40,693 nucleotides of DNA from Candidatus Cloacimonadota bacterium (GCA_016932035.1 JAFGDR010000053.1:1-40693), one strand, 5' to 3'; positions 1-8,167 are shown, numbered from the stretch's first letter. The notes: a model not told the origin generated them from the sequence alone. Numbers and translations: made by a program.

Positions 1-303
1 AAAGAAGAAGCCCACGAACTGGTCAAAGCACAATTAATGGTAGCGGAAGATATGCTTCCAGTTCTGGAAGAAGATGAATTTTATCCTAACCAGCTTGTTA
101 ACTACACAGTTATTACAAACGATGGCGTGTTTATCGGAAAAGTATCAGATATATTATCAACTCCTGGACAGGACATCCTGATAATACCTAACGATGATAA
201 AGAAATAATGATCCCCTTCTGTGATGAGTTCATAAAAGTTATTAATCACGATGAAAAGAAGATCATGATTGAACCGATCGAAGGTTTACTCAATGCACAT
301 TGA
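1..303 (+). CDS. rimM: Ribosome maturation factor RimM, C-terminal part (5' end outside window)
   Basis: The reading frame is open from base 1, so the gene starts before the window; an internal Met at 37 is not the start. The visible ~100 residues match the end of RimM: the tail of the N-terminal domain (EEAHELVKAQLMVAEDMLP), then the PRC-barrel domain with the EDEFYPNQLVNYTV entry and the closing PFCDEFIKVI...EGLL pattern. RimM binds ribosomal protein S19 and helps mature the head of the 30S subunit. Its stop overlaps the trmD start by 11 nt, the usual rpsP-rimM-trmD-rplS arrangement, so co-translation is likely. The identification is firm even though the protein is partial. Confidence 0.93.
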   Translation, partial: KEEAHELVKAQLMVAEDMLPVLEEDEFYPNQLVNYTVITNDGVFIGKVSDILSTPGQDILIIPNDDKEIMIPFCDEFIKVINHDEKKIMIEPIEGLLNAH

Positions 304-985
304 TATTCTGACACTATTCCCTGAAATGTTTGAAAGTCCGCTTGCACACAGCATTGTGAAACGAGCTATTGAACGGGAAAAGCTCTCGATCGAACTGATT
401 AATTTCCGAGATTTTTCAGATGACAAACATAAACAGGTTGATGACTACCCCTTTGGAGGAGCCCCGGGTATGGTCATTAAGCCACAACCTATTTTTGACG
501 CAATTGATTTTCTTAAAGAAAGAAGAAGAGAAATAATAGATGATGCTCCTTTCCCTCTCATCTATTTAACTCCTCAAGGTGAAAGGTATAATCAGAAAAT
601 CGCTGAAGAATTAAGTAATGAAAAATATCTTGCAATTTTATGCGGACACTACAAGGATGTTGACTATCGTGTTCGTGAGCATCTTGTAACCAGAGAAATT
701 TCAATCGGCGATTACGTGCTATCTGGTGGTGAGCTTCCAGCAATGATTATCATCGATTCGTTAGCTCGTCTTCAGGAAGGTGTACTTACGAACATCGAGT
801 CTGCGTACAGTGACTCTTTTCAGGAAGACAGCTTTGATGGTCCATACTATACCAGACCGCGTGAATATCGAGGTTATAAGGTACCCGATGTGCTACTATC
901 TGGTAATCATAAAAAAATCGAAGAATGGCAAAAAAAAAAGCGGAAAAGATTGAAAGATAAGGTGAAAGGAGTTCCACATGTATGA
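293..985 (+). CDS. trmD: tRNA (guanine-N1-)-methyltransferase TrmD
   Basis: TrmD makes m1G37 in tRNAs that read CNN, CCN and CGG-type codons, using S-adenosylmethionine, and so prevents +1 frameshifting. The 230-residue protein starts MHIDILTLFPEMF and has the family's YPFGGAPGMVIKP loop and the trefoil-knot SAM site ISIGDYVLSGGELPA. I chose the ATG at 293 because family members begin exactly at this M-x-I-D-I-L-T-L-F-P motif; an upstream in-frame start at 269 would add eight residues inside rimM. The gene overlaps rimM by 11 nt and the next gene by 8 nt, so the block is tightly coupled. Confidence 0.97.
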   Translation: MHIDILTLFPEMFESPLAHSIVKRAIEREKLSIELINFRDFSDDKHKQVDDYPFGGAPGMVIKPQPIFDAIDFLKERRREIIDDAPFPLIYLTPQGERYNQKIAEELSNEKYLAILCGHYKDVDYRVREHLVTREISIGDYVLSGGELPAMIIIDSLARLQEGVLTNIESAYSDSFQEDSFDGPYYTRPREYRGYKVPDVLLSGNHKKIEEWQKKKRKRLKDKVKGVPHV

Positions 986-1541
986 TAATCTGTTTCTTGG
1001 ATTAGTCCATTATCCTGTATATAACAAAAACAAAGAGATCGTTACAACTTCTCTCACCAATCTCGATATTCACGACATAGCTCGAACATGCAAAACCTAT
1101 GGTATCAAGAATTACTTTATAATAAATCCCGAACCAGCGCAGAAAGAGATTTTTAATAAACTTCAGGATTTCTGGCGAACAGGTCCAGGTAAGCAATATA
1201 ATATCAATCGATTTGATGCCTTTAAACTTATCGAGTTTGTCCCGGATATTGAATCCGCAAAACAGTGGATCAAAAATAGGTATTCACAGGATCCAATTAT
1301 TATCACTACTTCTGCCAGATTAGTTCCCGGTAGTGTTTCTTACAAAGAGATGAGAAGAATAATAGATCGATCGTTTCCAAAGCTTATCCTTTTTGGAACC
1401 GGCTATGGTATGTCAGAGGAGTTAATAAACTCAAGTAATTTCCACGTTTTACGTATCGAAGGAACCGGTCCATATAATCATCTTTCAGTTCGCAGTGCTA
1501 TTGCTATAACACTTGACAGGTTAATTGGCAATTACGAATAA
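978..1541 (+). CDS. SPOUT-type RNA methyltransferase of the Methyltrn_RNA_4 (PF09936) family
   Basis: This 187-residue protein looks like the small TrmD-associated SAM-dependent RNA methyltransferase family, in some bacteria fused to TrmD. It begins with the LFLGLVHYPVYNKN motif and has TTSLTNLDIHDIARTCKTYG near the N-terminus. A C-terminal SPOUT-knot region follows: LFGTGYGMSEELI, then PYNHLSVRSAIAITLDRL. The RNA target of this family is not established to my knowledge. Its start overlaps the trmD stop by 8 nt and rplS follows 59 nt later, so it lies inside the trmD-rplS block. Family assignment is from memory of sequence patterns; the substrate is unknown. Confidence 0.85.
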   Translation: MYDNLFLGLVHYPVYNKNKEIVTTSLTNLDIHDIARTCKTYGIKNYFIINPEPAQKEIFNKLQDFWRTGPGKQYNINRFDAFKLIEFVPDIESAKQWIKNRYSQDPIIITTSARLVPGSVSYKEMRRIIDRSFPKLILFGTGYGMSEELINSSNFHVLRIEGTGPYNHLSVRSAIAITLDRLIGNYE

Positions 1542-1600
1542 AGGCACAATTCACAAAAAATATTAAGGACTTAAAATAATTAAGCAATAATGAGGTTTTA

Positions 1601-1984
1601 ATGGATATTTTATATAGAGTTGGTCAAGAACAAATGAATGTAGATCTACCGGATTTTAATACCGGAGACACAATAAAAGTGCACTATGTAATTCGAGAAT
1701 TCGAAAAACCACGTATCCAGGTTTTTCAAGGTATCGTAATCCAGAAGAAAGGTTCTGGAATCAATAAGACTTTTACCGTACGTAAGATCAGCCATGGTGT
1801 TGCAGTGGAACGTATTTTCCCTCTTTTTTCACCATTGATCCAACAAATTGAAATAGTACGTTATGGTCGTGTACGCCGCTCAAAACTTTTATATCTGAGA
1901 AAACTTCGAAGTAAAAGCACAAAGGTGAAACGAGGGAAAAGACCTACGGTAAAGAACATTGCTGAAACAATAACCGAAGAATAA
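1601..1984 (+). CDS. rplS: 50S ribosomal protein L19
   Basis: L19 sits at the 30S-50S interface of the ribosome. The 127-residue protein has the usual order: an N-terminal helix ending EQMNVDLPDFNTGDTIKVHY, a core with RIQVFQGIVIQKKGSGINKTFTVRK, and the basic end VRRSKLLYLRKLRSKSTKVK. The length is slightly above the usual ~115 because of a short basic tail. The start has a TGAGG ribosome binding site at 1591-1595. It closes the rimM-trmD-methyltransferase-rplS block. The 58 nt before it hold only a weak AT-rich inverted repeat. Confidence 0.98.
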   Translation: MDILYRVGQEQMNVDLPDFNTGDTIKVHYVIREFEKPRIQVFQGIVIQKKGSGINKTFTVRKISHGVAVERIFPLFSPLIQQIEIVRYGRVRRSKLLYLRKLRSKSTKVKRGKRPTVKNIAETITEE

Positions 1985-2024
1985 CGAAAGGTATCAAAAA
2001 GCGCAAAGGAATATTACTGTTTTC

Positions 2025-2053
2025 TTAACATCATTCTGACTCAGAAATATAAT
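2025..2053 (+). promoter_or_regulatory. Putative sigma70-type promoter upstream of the Trk potassium genes
   Basis: TTAACA at 2025-2030 and a perfect TATAAT at 2048-2053 are separated by 17 nt, the optimal spacing for a housekeeping promoter. They lie in the 107-nt gap after rplS and about 39 nt before the ATG at 2092, which fits transcription of trkH-trkA apart from the ribosomal block. No clear intrinsic terminator is visible between rplS and this site. In AT-rich DNA such matches also occur by chance. Confidence 0.5.
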
Positions 2054-2091
2054 ATTCATGCACTGTTCATAGCTTTAGGCTACTGAAAATT

Positions 2092-2160
2092 ATGTTTAAG
2101 CGAATTGATTTCAAGAAAGAATATTGGCAATTCTTTGAACTGTTAATGTGTTTCCTGTAG
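2092..2160 (+). other. 22-codon reading frame running into the trkH start (leader ORF or shifted true N-terminus)
   Basis: An ATG at 2092 opens a 22-codon frame encoding MFKRIDFKKEYWQFFELLM..., ending at TAG 2158-2160. It overlaps the GTG start of the trkH frame at 2148 by 13 nt. The basic, amphipathic composition looks like the cytoplasmic N-terminus of a membrane protein and leads naturally into FPVAICLAFF of the trkH frame. One extra G in ATGTG near 2147 would join the two frames. It may therefore be the real trkH start split by a single-base deletion or sequencing error, or a short leader peptide. Confidence 0.45.
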
Positions 2161-3806
2161 CTATTTGCCTGGCTTTCTTCATTATTTATCAGCAATTCCA
2201 CCCCAAAATTATACCGCTTTTCAACCAATATACGCAGATTCTCATCCTGTATTTTGCATTTCTCAATATTCTTAAGATTTATTACAATCGAGGTAGCTTT
2301 TCTTACATCAAGAAAATATTTTTCGATCTTTGTGCCGTTGTTATTTCCTTTGTTTTTTATAACGATCTGATTGTATTCCAGGTATATATTATCCTGAGAC
2401 AAATTGTCATCCTTATAGATATGCTTGCTTCAACAAGACCAGCTGTTAATCTTTTCTCAAGATTTAGAAACCATCCCTCCAAAGTGATCCTTCTCAGCTT
2501 TGGTATTATTATCCTTCTTGGAACGACATTCCTCAGTCTCCCGCTCGCTTCATCAAATGGAGAAAGTATTGGAATTATCAATGCGGGTTTTACAGCAACA
2601 TCTGCAACGTGCGTAACAGGTTTGATTGTTCTCGATACCGGTGCTGACTTCTCCTCTTTTGGACATATAATCATACTCATCCTAATGCAGATCGGTGGAC
2701 TCGGTATTATGACCTTCTCTACTACCCTGATCATGCTCTTCGGTAAACAAATCAGCCTTCAGGGGCAATCCCTTCTGCAAGGGGTTCTTGGTGAAGCAAC
2801 AAAAGAGAGTGTGGTAAAATTGCTTCGAGCAATTATTATTACAACGTTGATCTTTGAGCTTGTCGGAGCAATGATTCTGTTCTTGAAGTTCAGACCTCTC
2901 AACCACTTTGCTGCACTCTCAAATATGGACCTGTTTGGACATAGTATGTTCCATTCTGTTTCTGCCTTCTGCAATGCAGGATTTTGTCTCTACCCGGACA
3001 GCTTTATCGGTTTCCAGGGTAGCTGGACAGTCAACCTTGTTATCATGTCGTTAATCATTTTTGGTGGTATTGGCTTCACTGTTCTACTGGATGTTTATAA
3101 CAATGTTATACGAAGAAGACATATTAGATTTCTATCCTTGCACTCAAAAGTTGTGATCGTTACAACTGTTGCACTCATTATCATTGGTAGCGTTCTTATC
3201 TTTGCTTTCGAGTATAACAATCAGTTGAATCAATTACCCATGAAGAATAGTATTCTCGCTTCGACATTCCAATCTGTGACAACTCGAACCGCAGGATTCA
3301 ATACCCTCGATATTTCGAAAATGAGTTTTGCATCTGTGCTTTTAATGATCGTTTTTATGTTTATTGGAGCATCTCCTGGTTCTACAGGTGGTGGAATAAA
3401 AACAACAAGTTTTGCAATACTGGTATTGTCTGTATGGTCGATCATTAGACATCGTGAGGATGTTGAAGTATTTCATCGCTCGATCTCATCAGAAAATACA
3501 AAAAAAGTGATGTCTCTCATCTCGATTTCTGCAACGATACTCGTAACACTTATTCTCGTTCTTCTTATATCAGAAGCAAGCCGTGGGTTCAAATTTGAAC
3601 AGATAATCTTTGAGGCATTTTCGGCTTTTGGTACCGTCGGTCTCTCAATGGGTATCACTCCACACTTGACATCCATCGGTAAACTTGCAATTATTGCTTT
3701 AATGTATCTTGGACGTGTTGGTCCCCTGACTATCGCTTTCGCATTAAGCGAGAAAAAAATAAGTGTTCATTATCATTATCCTGATGAAAATATAGCTATC
3801 GGTTAA
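2148..3806 (+). CDS. trkH: Trk/Ktr potassium uptake channel subunit TrkH
   Basis: This is the membrane subunit of a K+ (or Na+/K+) uptake system. The four pore loops of the superfamily are all present: TSATCVTGL (about residues 151-159), SVSAFCNAGF, SVTTRTAGFNT and AFSAFGTVGLSMG, each with the filter glycine. Roughly 110 residues with about four hydrophobic segments precede the canonical core, longer than a KtrB-type subunit. The frame as given starts at a GTG with no visible Shine-Dalgarno sequence, and an ATG 56 nt upstream in another frame encodes a plausible missing N-terminus, so the true 5' end is uncertain. The partner RCK subunit follows 22 nt downstream. Confidence 0.93.
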   Translation: MFPVAICLAFFIIYQQFHPKIIPLFNQYTQILILYFAFLNILKIYYNRGSFSYIKKIFFDLCAVVISFVFYNDLIVFQVYIILRQIVILIDMLASTRPAVNLFSRFRNHPSKVILLSFGIIILLGTTFLSLPLASSNGESIGIINAGFTATSATCVTGLIVLDTGADFSSFGHIIILILMQIGGLGIMTFSTTLIMLFGKQISLQGQSLLQGVLGEATKESVVKLLRAIIITTLIFELVGAMILFLKFRPLNHFAALSNMDLFGHSMFHSVSAFCNAGFCLYPDSFIGFQGSWTVNLVIMSLIIFGGIGFTVLLDVYNNVIRRRHIRFLSLHSKVVIVTTVALIIIGSVLIFAFEYNNQLNQLPMKNSILASTFQSVTTRTAGFNTLDISKMSFASVLLMIVFMFIGASPGSTGGGIKTTSFAILVLSVWSIIRHREDVEVFHRSISSENTKKVMSLISISATILVTLILVLLISEASRGFKFEQIIFEAFSAFGTVGLSMGITPHLTSIGKLAIIALMYLGRVGPLTIAFALSEKKISVHYHYPDENIAIG

Positions 3807-3819
3807 AAGATAGTTGTTC

Positions 3820-3825
3820 GGAGGA
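3820..3825 (+). promoter_or_regulatory. Ribosome binding site that fixes the trkA start
   Basis: GGAGGA lies 3 nt before the ATG at 3829. It argues against the upstream in-frame TTG at 3814, which would place this site inside the coding region. Confidence 0.75.
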
Positions 3826-3828
3826 ACA

Positions 3829-4539
3829 ATGGCTCAATTTGGCGTTATCGGACTTGGTAGATTTGGTGTTACAATTGCTGAAACCCTTGTAAAAAAAGGC
3901 GCTGAAGTAATTGCGATCGACAATGACGAGAAGAAGGTCGAGGAAGCTCGTGCTTTTGTGACCAATGCTGTTTGTCTGGATTGTACAGACGAACAAGCGC
4001 TTCGTGCAATCGATATTGGAAACGTTGATGCTGTTGTCATCGCAATTGGAGAAAATATTGAAGTAAGCGTTCTTTCTGCAGCAGTTCTACGAAAAATCGG
4101 TGTGGGTAAAATTCTCGCAAAAGTCGATAGTGAGCTCCATGCCAGAATCCTTTCGATCATGGGAGTGCAACGCACAATTTTCCCTGAACAATATGTGGGT
4201 CGAGAAATTGCAAATCTGCTGATCTCTCAACATATTTTTACGTATACAGAAATTTCAAAAGAACATAGTGTCGTTGAAATCGCAGTACCGGCTTTCTTTG
4301 TGGGCAAAAGTCTTAAAGAACTCGATGTACGAAACAAATATAATATTAGTATCATTGCCATAAAAAGTACCAAACCCACCGTTGATGAACTTGGCAACAA
4401 CATTCTCCTTGAAGAAACGAATGTTCTACCTTCTGCTGACGATGTACTCCATAAAACGGATAAGATCATCATCATTGGTAAAAATAATGATGTTGACGCT
4501 CTTGTAAAGATGGCAGAAAAACACAAGGTCAAGGAATAA
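3829..4539 (+). CDS. trkA: Trk/Ktr potassium uptake regulatory subunit TrkA (RCK protein)
   Basis: This cytoplasmic subunit binds NAD(H) or ATP/ADP and gates the TrkH channel. The 236-residue protein starts MAQFGVIGLGRFG, a Rossmann fold with the GxGxxG nucleotide loop, and continues with IDNDEKKVEEA and the TDEQALRAIDIGNVDAVVIA pattern of the TrkA_N domain. The second half is an RCK_C-type domain (about residues 140-232, EHSVVEIAVPAFFVGKSLKEL). A single RCK unit of this size matches KtrA-type proteins rather than the double-length E. coli TrkA. The start is set by GGAGGA at 3820-3825. It pairs with trkH upstream and is 12 nt from the next gene. Confidence 0.94.
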   Translation: MAQFGVIGLGRFGVTIAETLVKKGAEVIAIDNDEKKVEEARAFVTNAVCLDCTDEQALRAIDIGNVDAVVIAIGENIEVSVLSAAVLRKIGVGKILAKVDSELHARILSIMGVQRTIFPEQYVGREIANLLISQHIFTYTEISKEHSVVEIAVPAFFVGKSLKELDVRNKYNISIIAIKSTKPTVDELGNNILLEETNVLPSADDVLHKTDKIIIIGKNNDVDALVKMAEKHKVKE

Positions 4540-4551
4540 TTTGGAGATACC

Positions 4552-5322
4552 ATGCATTTAACATTCCAATCAAAATTACGTATCATCGTCATTATTCTAT
4601 TAATTTTTATTATTGCTAATACAGGCTTTATTCTCTATAAAATTAATAATCCTGCAATGCCAGAAATCGTTCGCGATAGGATCATGACAATTCAATACAT
4701 CTTTCTATTCATCGAGCTTATTCTCGGTATTGTCCTTCTTTTTTATGTTCCTATGATACTTCAAAATTCACTAAGACCAATTGAATCTGTTTTTGAAGAG
4801 TTAAAAAGAGGTAAATTTGATATTTCGATTCCAGAAGAATATCATACAGGACCCGTTGCAACACTTATTGCTGCAACAAACCAGATGATCACAAATCTGA
4901 AACAATTCGATATTGAGAAGAAGAGTAAAATCCTTGAATACGCTCACCGGTTGAATGTGATACTTGAAAATACTGATGACGGCATCATTATAACAAATGA
5001 AAAAGATGAAATTGTCATGATAGATAGACATGCTCAGAAACTTCTCGGACTGACCTCTGTGGAAGACAATCCTCCACTGCTGGATTATCATTATGAAGGT
5101 GAAGTTTTCAAATTCTTCCAGGAATCGGTTGCTCAAAAAATGCTGGTTCCTGAGAGGAAGATTTATATTCCAAAAATAAAAAAACATGTATCATTTCATG
5201 TAGGTATTATTCATAATGAAGAGGGTTTGGTGATAGGGATGGTCTTTGTCATAACCGGTATCGACTTGAAAAAATTATATGAATCACCCGGGACTGAAGA
5301 TGGAAAATCACGAGCAGAATGA
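4552..5322 (+). CDS. Membrane protein with HAMP linker and PAS domain, no output domain
   Basis: The 256-residue protein has two transmembrane segments (about residues 8-29 and 48-70) around a very short periplasmic loop. A HAMP-like region follows (70-120: LRPIESVFEELKRGKFD..., then ATNQMITNL), then a helical linker and a PAS domain (132-240, HRLNVILENTDDGIIITNEKDEIVMID). This is the front half of a sensor histidine kinase, but the protein stops with no kinase, GGDEF or other output. It lies 12 nt after trkA and overlaps the next gene, so it is probably co-expressed with the K+ system. The ligand and role are unknown. It may signal through a partner protein. Confidence 0.8.
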   Translation: MHLTFQSKLRIIVIILLIFIIANTGFILYKINNPAMPEIVRDRIMTIQYIFLFIELILGIVLLFYVPMILQNSLRPIESVFEELKRGKFDISIPEEYHTGPVATLIAATNQMITNLKQFDIEKKSKILEYAHRLNVILENTDDGIIITNEKDEIVMIDRHAQKLLGLTSVEDNPPLLDYHYEGEVFKFFQESVAQKMLVPERKIYIPKIKKHVSFHVGIIHNEEGLVIGMVFVITGIDLKKLYESPGTEDGKSRAE

Positions 5323-6313
5323 TAGGTTTGACAGGGAATTCACTTTCGCAGTTCGCACCGAAGAGAGTATCAGGATTGATAAGTATTTAGCGAACTTAAA
5401 CATAAACGAACTGTATTCACGATCCTTTGTTGATCGACTTATGAAAGATGGTTTCGTGACACTTGACGGGAAACCGGTAAAAAAAAGCGAACATGTTCAG
5501 CAAAATCAGATCATTCATATAAAGATCCCACCTCCATTAAAAAAGGACATTTTCCCTGAAAATATTGAACTCTCATTTGTCTATGAGGATGAGTATTTAG
5601 CAATTATCGATAAACCTGTGGGTATGGTCGTTCATCCTGCTCCAGGTCACTATCATGGAACGCTCGTAAATGCTATCATGTATCATCTCAAGCAGCTTTC
5701 TGAACCTGATGATCCCCTACGCCCGGGTATCGTTCATCGACTTGATAAAGATACGTCCGGTTTAATCATCGTTGCAAAGAATGATCTCGTTCATACTAAG
5801 TTAAAAGAACTTTTTTCAAATCATCAAATTCAAAAAACATATATCGCTTTCACCATGGGAAACCTTGAAAACAATGAAGGTACGATCCGCACCTATTTTG
5901 GAAGGAATCCTGTCAATTCACGAAAAATGTCTGTTATTGATGAGGGTAAAATAGCGATTACACATTACGAAGTTATTGAAACCTTCCCCGGGATTGATAT
6001 TGTAAAAATTGATCTTGAGACTGGTAGAACTCACCAGATACGAGTCCATTTTTCCCATCTTCATCATCCTGTGATGGGAGACACACTCTATTCAACGCAA
6101 AAACAGATGGTGAATCTCGTACCCGAACGAGCAAAAAAAATAATCAAGCACCTTCTGGCAAACACAATACGAAGACAGGCACTCCATGCTCATCAGCTTG
6201 AGTTCATACATCCTATAACAAACGAAAATATCTTTGTCACAAGCCCGATTCCTCAGGATATGGATAATGTTGTTAAGATCATGAGAAAAAGTTTTTACGG
6301 ATCTTATATTTAA
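5300..6313 (+). CDS. rluD: RluA/RluD-family 23S rRNA pseudouridine synthase
   Basis: It converts uridines in 23S rRNA (helix 69 for RluD) to pseudouridine. The 337-residue protein has an N-terminal S4 RNA-binding domain (about residues 25-75, RIDKYLANL...SFVDRLMKDGFVTLDGKPVK) and a catalytic domain with HRLDKDTSGL; Asp149 of HRLD is the expected catalytic residue. The ETGRTHQIRVHF motif is also present. The start at 5300 has GGGA at 5290-5293; an in-frame ATG at 5279 is possible but has no visible site. It overlaps the end of the PAS gene. Within the RluA family the exact target (RluD versus RluC/RluA) cannot be fixed from sequence alone. Confidence 0.9.
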   Translation: MENHEQNDRFDREFTFAVRTEESIRIDKYLANLNINELYSRSFVDRLMKDGFVTLDGKPVKKSEHVQQNQIIHIKIPPPLKKDIFPENIELSFVYEDEYLAIIDKPVGMVVHPAPGHYHGTLVNAIMYHLKQLSEPDDPLRPGIVHRLDKDTSGLIIVAKNDLVHTKLKELFSNHQIQKTYIAFTMGNLENNEGTIRTYFGRNPVNSRKMSVIDEGKIAITHYEVIETFPGIDIVKIDLETGRTHQIRVHFSHLHHPVMGDTLYSTQKQMVNLVPERAKKIIKHLLANTIRRQALHAHQLEFIHPITNENIFVTSPIPQDMDNVVKIMRKSFYGSYI

Positions 6314-6420
6314 ATTCGTCCATATTCAACAGTATATCCAAGGCTTCTTATTCTCTCATAACGATTCATAAAAAAATTGCCAACTTCTTACCCTCATTCC
6401 AGTTATGTGAAAAATATTCT

Positions 6421-6426
6421 AGGTGG
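6421..6426 (+). promoter_or_regulatory. Ribosome binding site that fixes the aminopeptidase P start
   Basis: AGGTGG lies 4 nt before the ATG at 6431. It favours this start over the in-frame TTG at 6377, whose extra residues (MPTSYPHSSY...) do not look like the family. Confidence 0.65.
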
Positions 6427-6430
6427 TCTG

Positions 6431-7660
6431 ATGAAAAAGCAATTTTATCTTTCAAATAGAAAAGCATTGCTTACATTGATGCCAGATAAAAGTTTTGCGG
6501 TTTTTTCTGCAACACTAACAGATTCCGGGAAATTACCGGTTGAATTCGTTCAGGATGCAAATTTCTTTTACCTGACAGGACTCAAAGAAGCAAATGCTCA
6601 ACTCATTGTAGCAAAATATGGTAAAACAGAACATGCCATGCTCTTCATTGAGAGAAATATTCCTGAGATGGAAGTTTGGATTGGCAAGAAACTCTCAAAA
6701 GAAGAAGTGCAGGAGATATCCGGAGTTGAGAGGGTTTATTACGTTGATGAGTTGCCGGATGTATTACACCCGATTGCTCTCTCAAGCAGTGAATGTTTTT
6801 TTGACCATGTAAGCAGTAAGATCAACTCAAATCTGACGGATTCTCTTTCTCAATTGAAAGAGCTCACCACACATTATCCTACATTGAACATTCGCAATAC
6901 CGGACAGCTCATTACACAGCTTCGAGCTGTTAAGAAAAAACCGGAAATAGAAGAGATGAAAGAGGCAATTCGTATCACTCGTGATGCAATTCTCAATATT
7001 ATGAAGAATACGAAGCCGGGTATGATGGAGTATGAACTGGAAGCTCATTTCAGGCTTGAATGCGTAAAAAATAATGCGAAACAAATGGCATTTTCCCCCA
7101 TCATTGCCAGCGGTAAAAATGCCACCATTCTACACTATGAAAAGAATATCGGAAAAGTTGGTAAACATGACCTTGTTCTTACGGATGTTGGTGTAAAATG
7201 GAATGAATATTGTGCAGATATCACACGAACATTTCCTGCAAACGGCACTTTCTCAAAGCGTCAAAAAGAAGTGTATGAAGCAGTGCTCACCATAAATAAG
7301 GAAATTATCATGAAAGTAAAACCCTGTCTTACTCTGAAAGATCTTCAGGATGAAACTATTAAATTGATGAAAAAGGCACTCAAGCAGTTAAAACTCATCA
7401 AGAAAGATGAAGAATTCAAGAAGTATTACATGCACGGAGTAAGTCATACACTTGGTCTTGCCGCGCATGATCTGGTGGATCGATCCAAAAAACTGGAAGA
7501 GGGATGGGTCATTACTGTTGAGCCAGGGATTTACATTCCCGAAGAAGGCATCGGCGTCAGAATTGAAGACGACATACTTGTTACAAAGAACGGGTATGAG
7601 AATCTTTCCGAGCACATACCTAAAGAAATATCTGATATTGAAGATATCATGAAAAAGTAA
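6431..7660 (+). CDS. pepP: Xaa-Pro aminopeptidase (aminopeptidase P, M24B)
   Basis: It removes N-terminal residues that precede proline, using a two-metal (usually Mn) centre. The 409-residue protein has an N-terminal creatinase-like domain (about 1-165, with FFYLTGLKEANAQLIV) and a C-terminal pita-bread domain. All five expected metal ligands are visible: Asp252 and Asp263 (TDVG...CADITRTFP), His339 (HGVSH), Glu364 (VEPGIYIP) and Glu379 (RIEDD). The 117-nt gap before it holds no clear promoter or terminator. coaD follows 18 nt later. It could be annotated more loosely as an M24-family peptidase. Confidence 0.93.
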   Translation: MKKQFYLSNRKALLTLMPDKSFAVFSATLTDSGKLPVEFVQDANFFYLTGLKEANAQLIVAKYGKTEHAMLFIERNIPEMEVWIGKKLSKEEVQEISGVERVYYVDELPDVLHPIALSSSECFFDHVSSKINSNLTDSLSQLKELTTHYPTLNIRNTGQLITQLRAVKKKPEIEEMKEAIRITRDAILNIMKNTKPGMMEYELEAHFRLECVKNNAKQMAFSPIIASGKNATILHYEKNIGKVGKHDLVLTDVGVKWNEYCADITRTFPANGTFSKRQKEVYEAVLTINKEIIMKVKPCLTLKDLQDETIKLMKKALKQLKLIKKDEEFKKYYMHGVSHTLGLAAHDLVDRSKKLEEGWVITVEPGIYIPEEGIGVRIEDDILVTKNGYENLSEHIPKEISDIEDIMKK

Positions 7661-7678
7661 CCAAATTTAAGGACTATC

Positions 7679-8167
7679 ATGAAAGAAATTGCAATATATC
7701 CCGGAACCTTCGATCCGATAACAAATGGACATATTGATATTATAGAAAGGGCTGCACGAATTTTTAATAAAGTTGTTATCGGCGTTGCTGAAGAAACATA
7801 CAAAGACTGCCTGTTTACTCTTGAGGAACGGGTCGAACTTGCGCATGAATGCACCAAACATATTCCAAACGTAACGGTTGAAGCATTCTCAGGACTTGCT
7901 GTCGAGTATGTTAGGAAAAGACAAAGTTCTGTTATGATCCGTGGACTACGTGCGGTATCTGACTTTGAATATGAACTCCAGATCGCTCTGGCAAACAGGA
8001 CTCTTTCCGAAGAGGTTGAAACCGTTTTTCTCATCCCTCATAGTAAATATCTTTACCTCAGCTCCACACTCGTCAAACAGATCATTAGCTCCGGGGGTTC
8101 GATCAGAGAGTATGTTCCTAAATCAATAAGTGAAAAAATGTTGAGTAAGTACTTAAAGAAAGATTAA
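7679..8167 (+). CDS. coaD: Phosphopantetheine adenylyltransferase CoaD
   Basis: CoaD transfers AMP from ATP to 4'-phosphopantetheine, the penultimate step of coenzyme A synthesis in the cytoplasm. The 162-residue length is typical. The protein begins with the nucleotidyltransferase signature YPGTFDPITNGH (TNGH at residues 15-18) and has RGLRAVSDFEYELQIALANR and the later YLSSTLVKQI motif of the family. Its TAA stop is immediately followed by the ATG of the next gene with no intervening base, which suggests translational coupling. Confidence 0.97.
   Translation: MKEIAIYPGTFDPITNGHIDIIERAARIFNKVVIGVAEETYKDCLFTLEERVELAHECTKHIPNVTVEAFSGLAVEYVRKRQSSVMIRGLRAVSDFEYELQIALANRTLSEEVETVFLIPHSKYLYLSSTLVKQIISSGGSIREYVPKSISEKMLSKYLKKD

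Noticed and set aside
1570-1584. Inverted repeat CTTAA-AATAA-TTAAG before rplS
   Set aside because: The stem is five AT pairs only, which is too weak for a terminator or a ribosomal-protein control element; chance is likely in this AT-rich gap.
3814-3831. TTG start at 3814 for trkA
   Set aside because: GGAGGA sits inside the extra stretch just before ATG 3829, and family members start at M-A-Q-F/Y-x-V-I-G.
6314-6430. Promoter or terminator in the gap before pepP
   Set aside because: TTGCCA at 6377 has no good -10 box at 16-18 nt, and no hairpin with a T run is visible.
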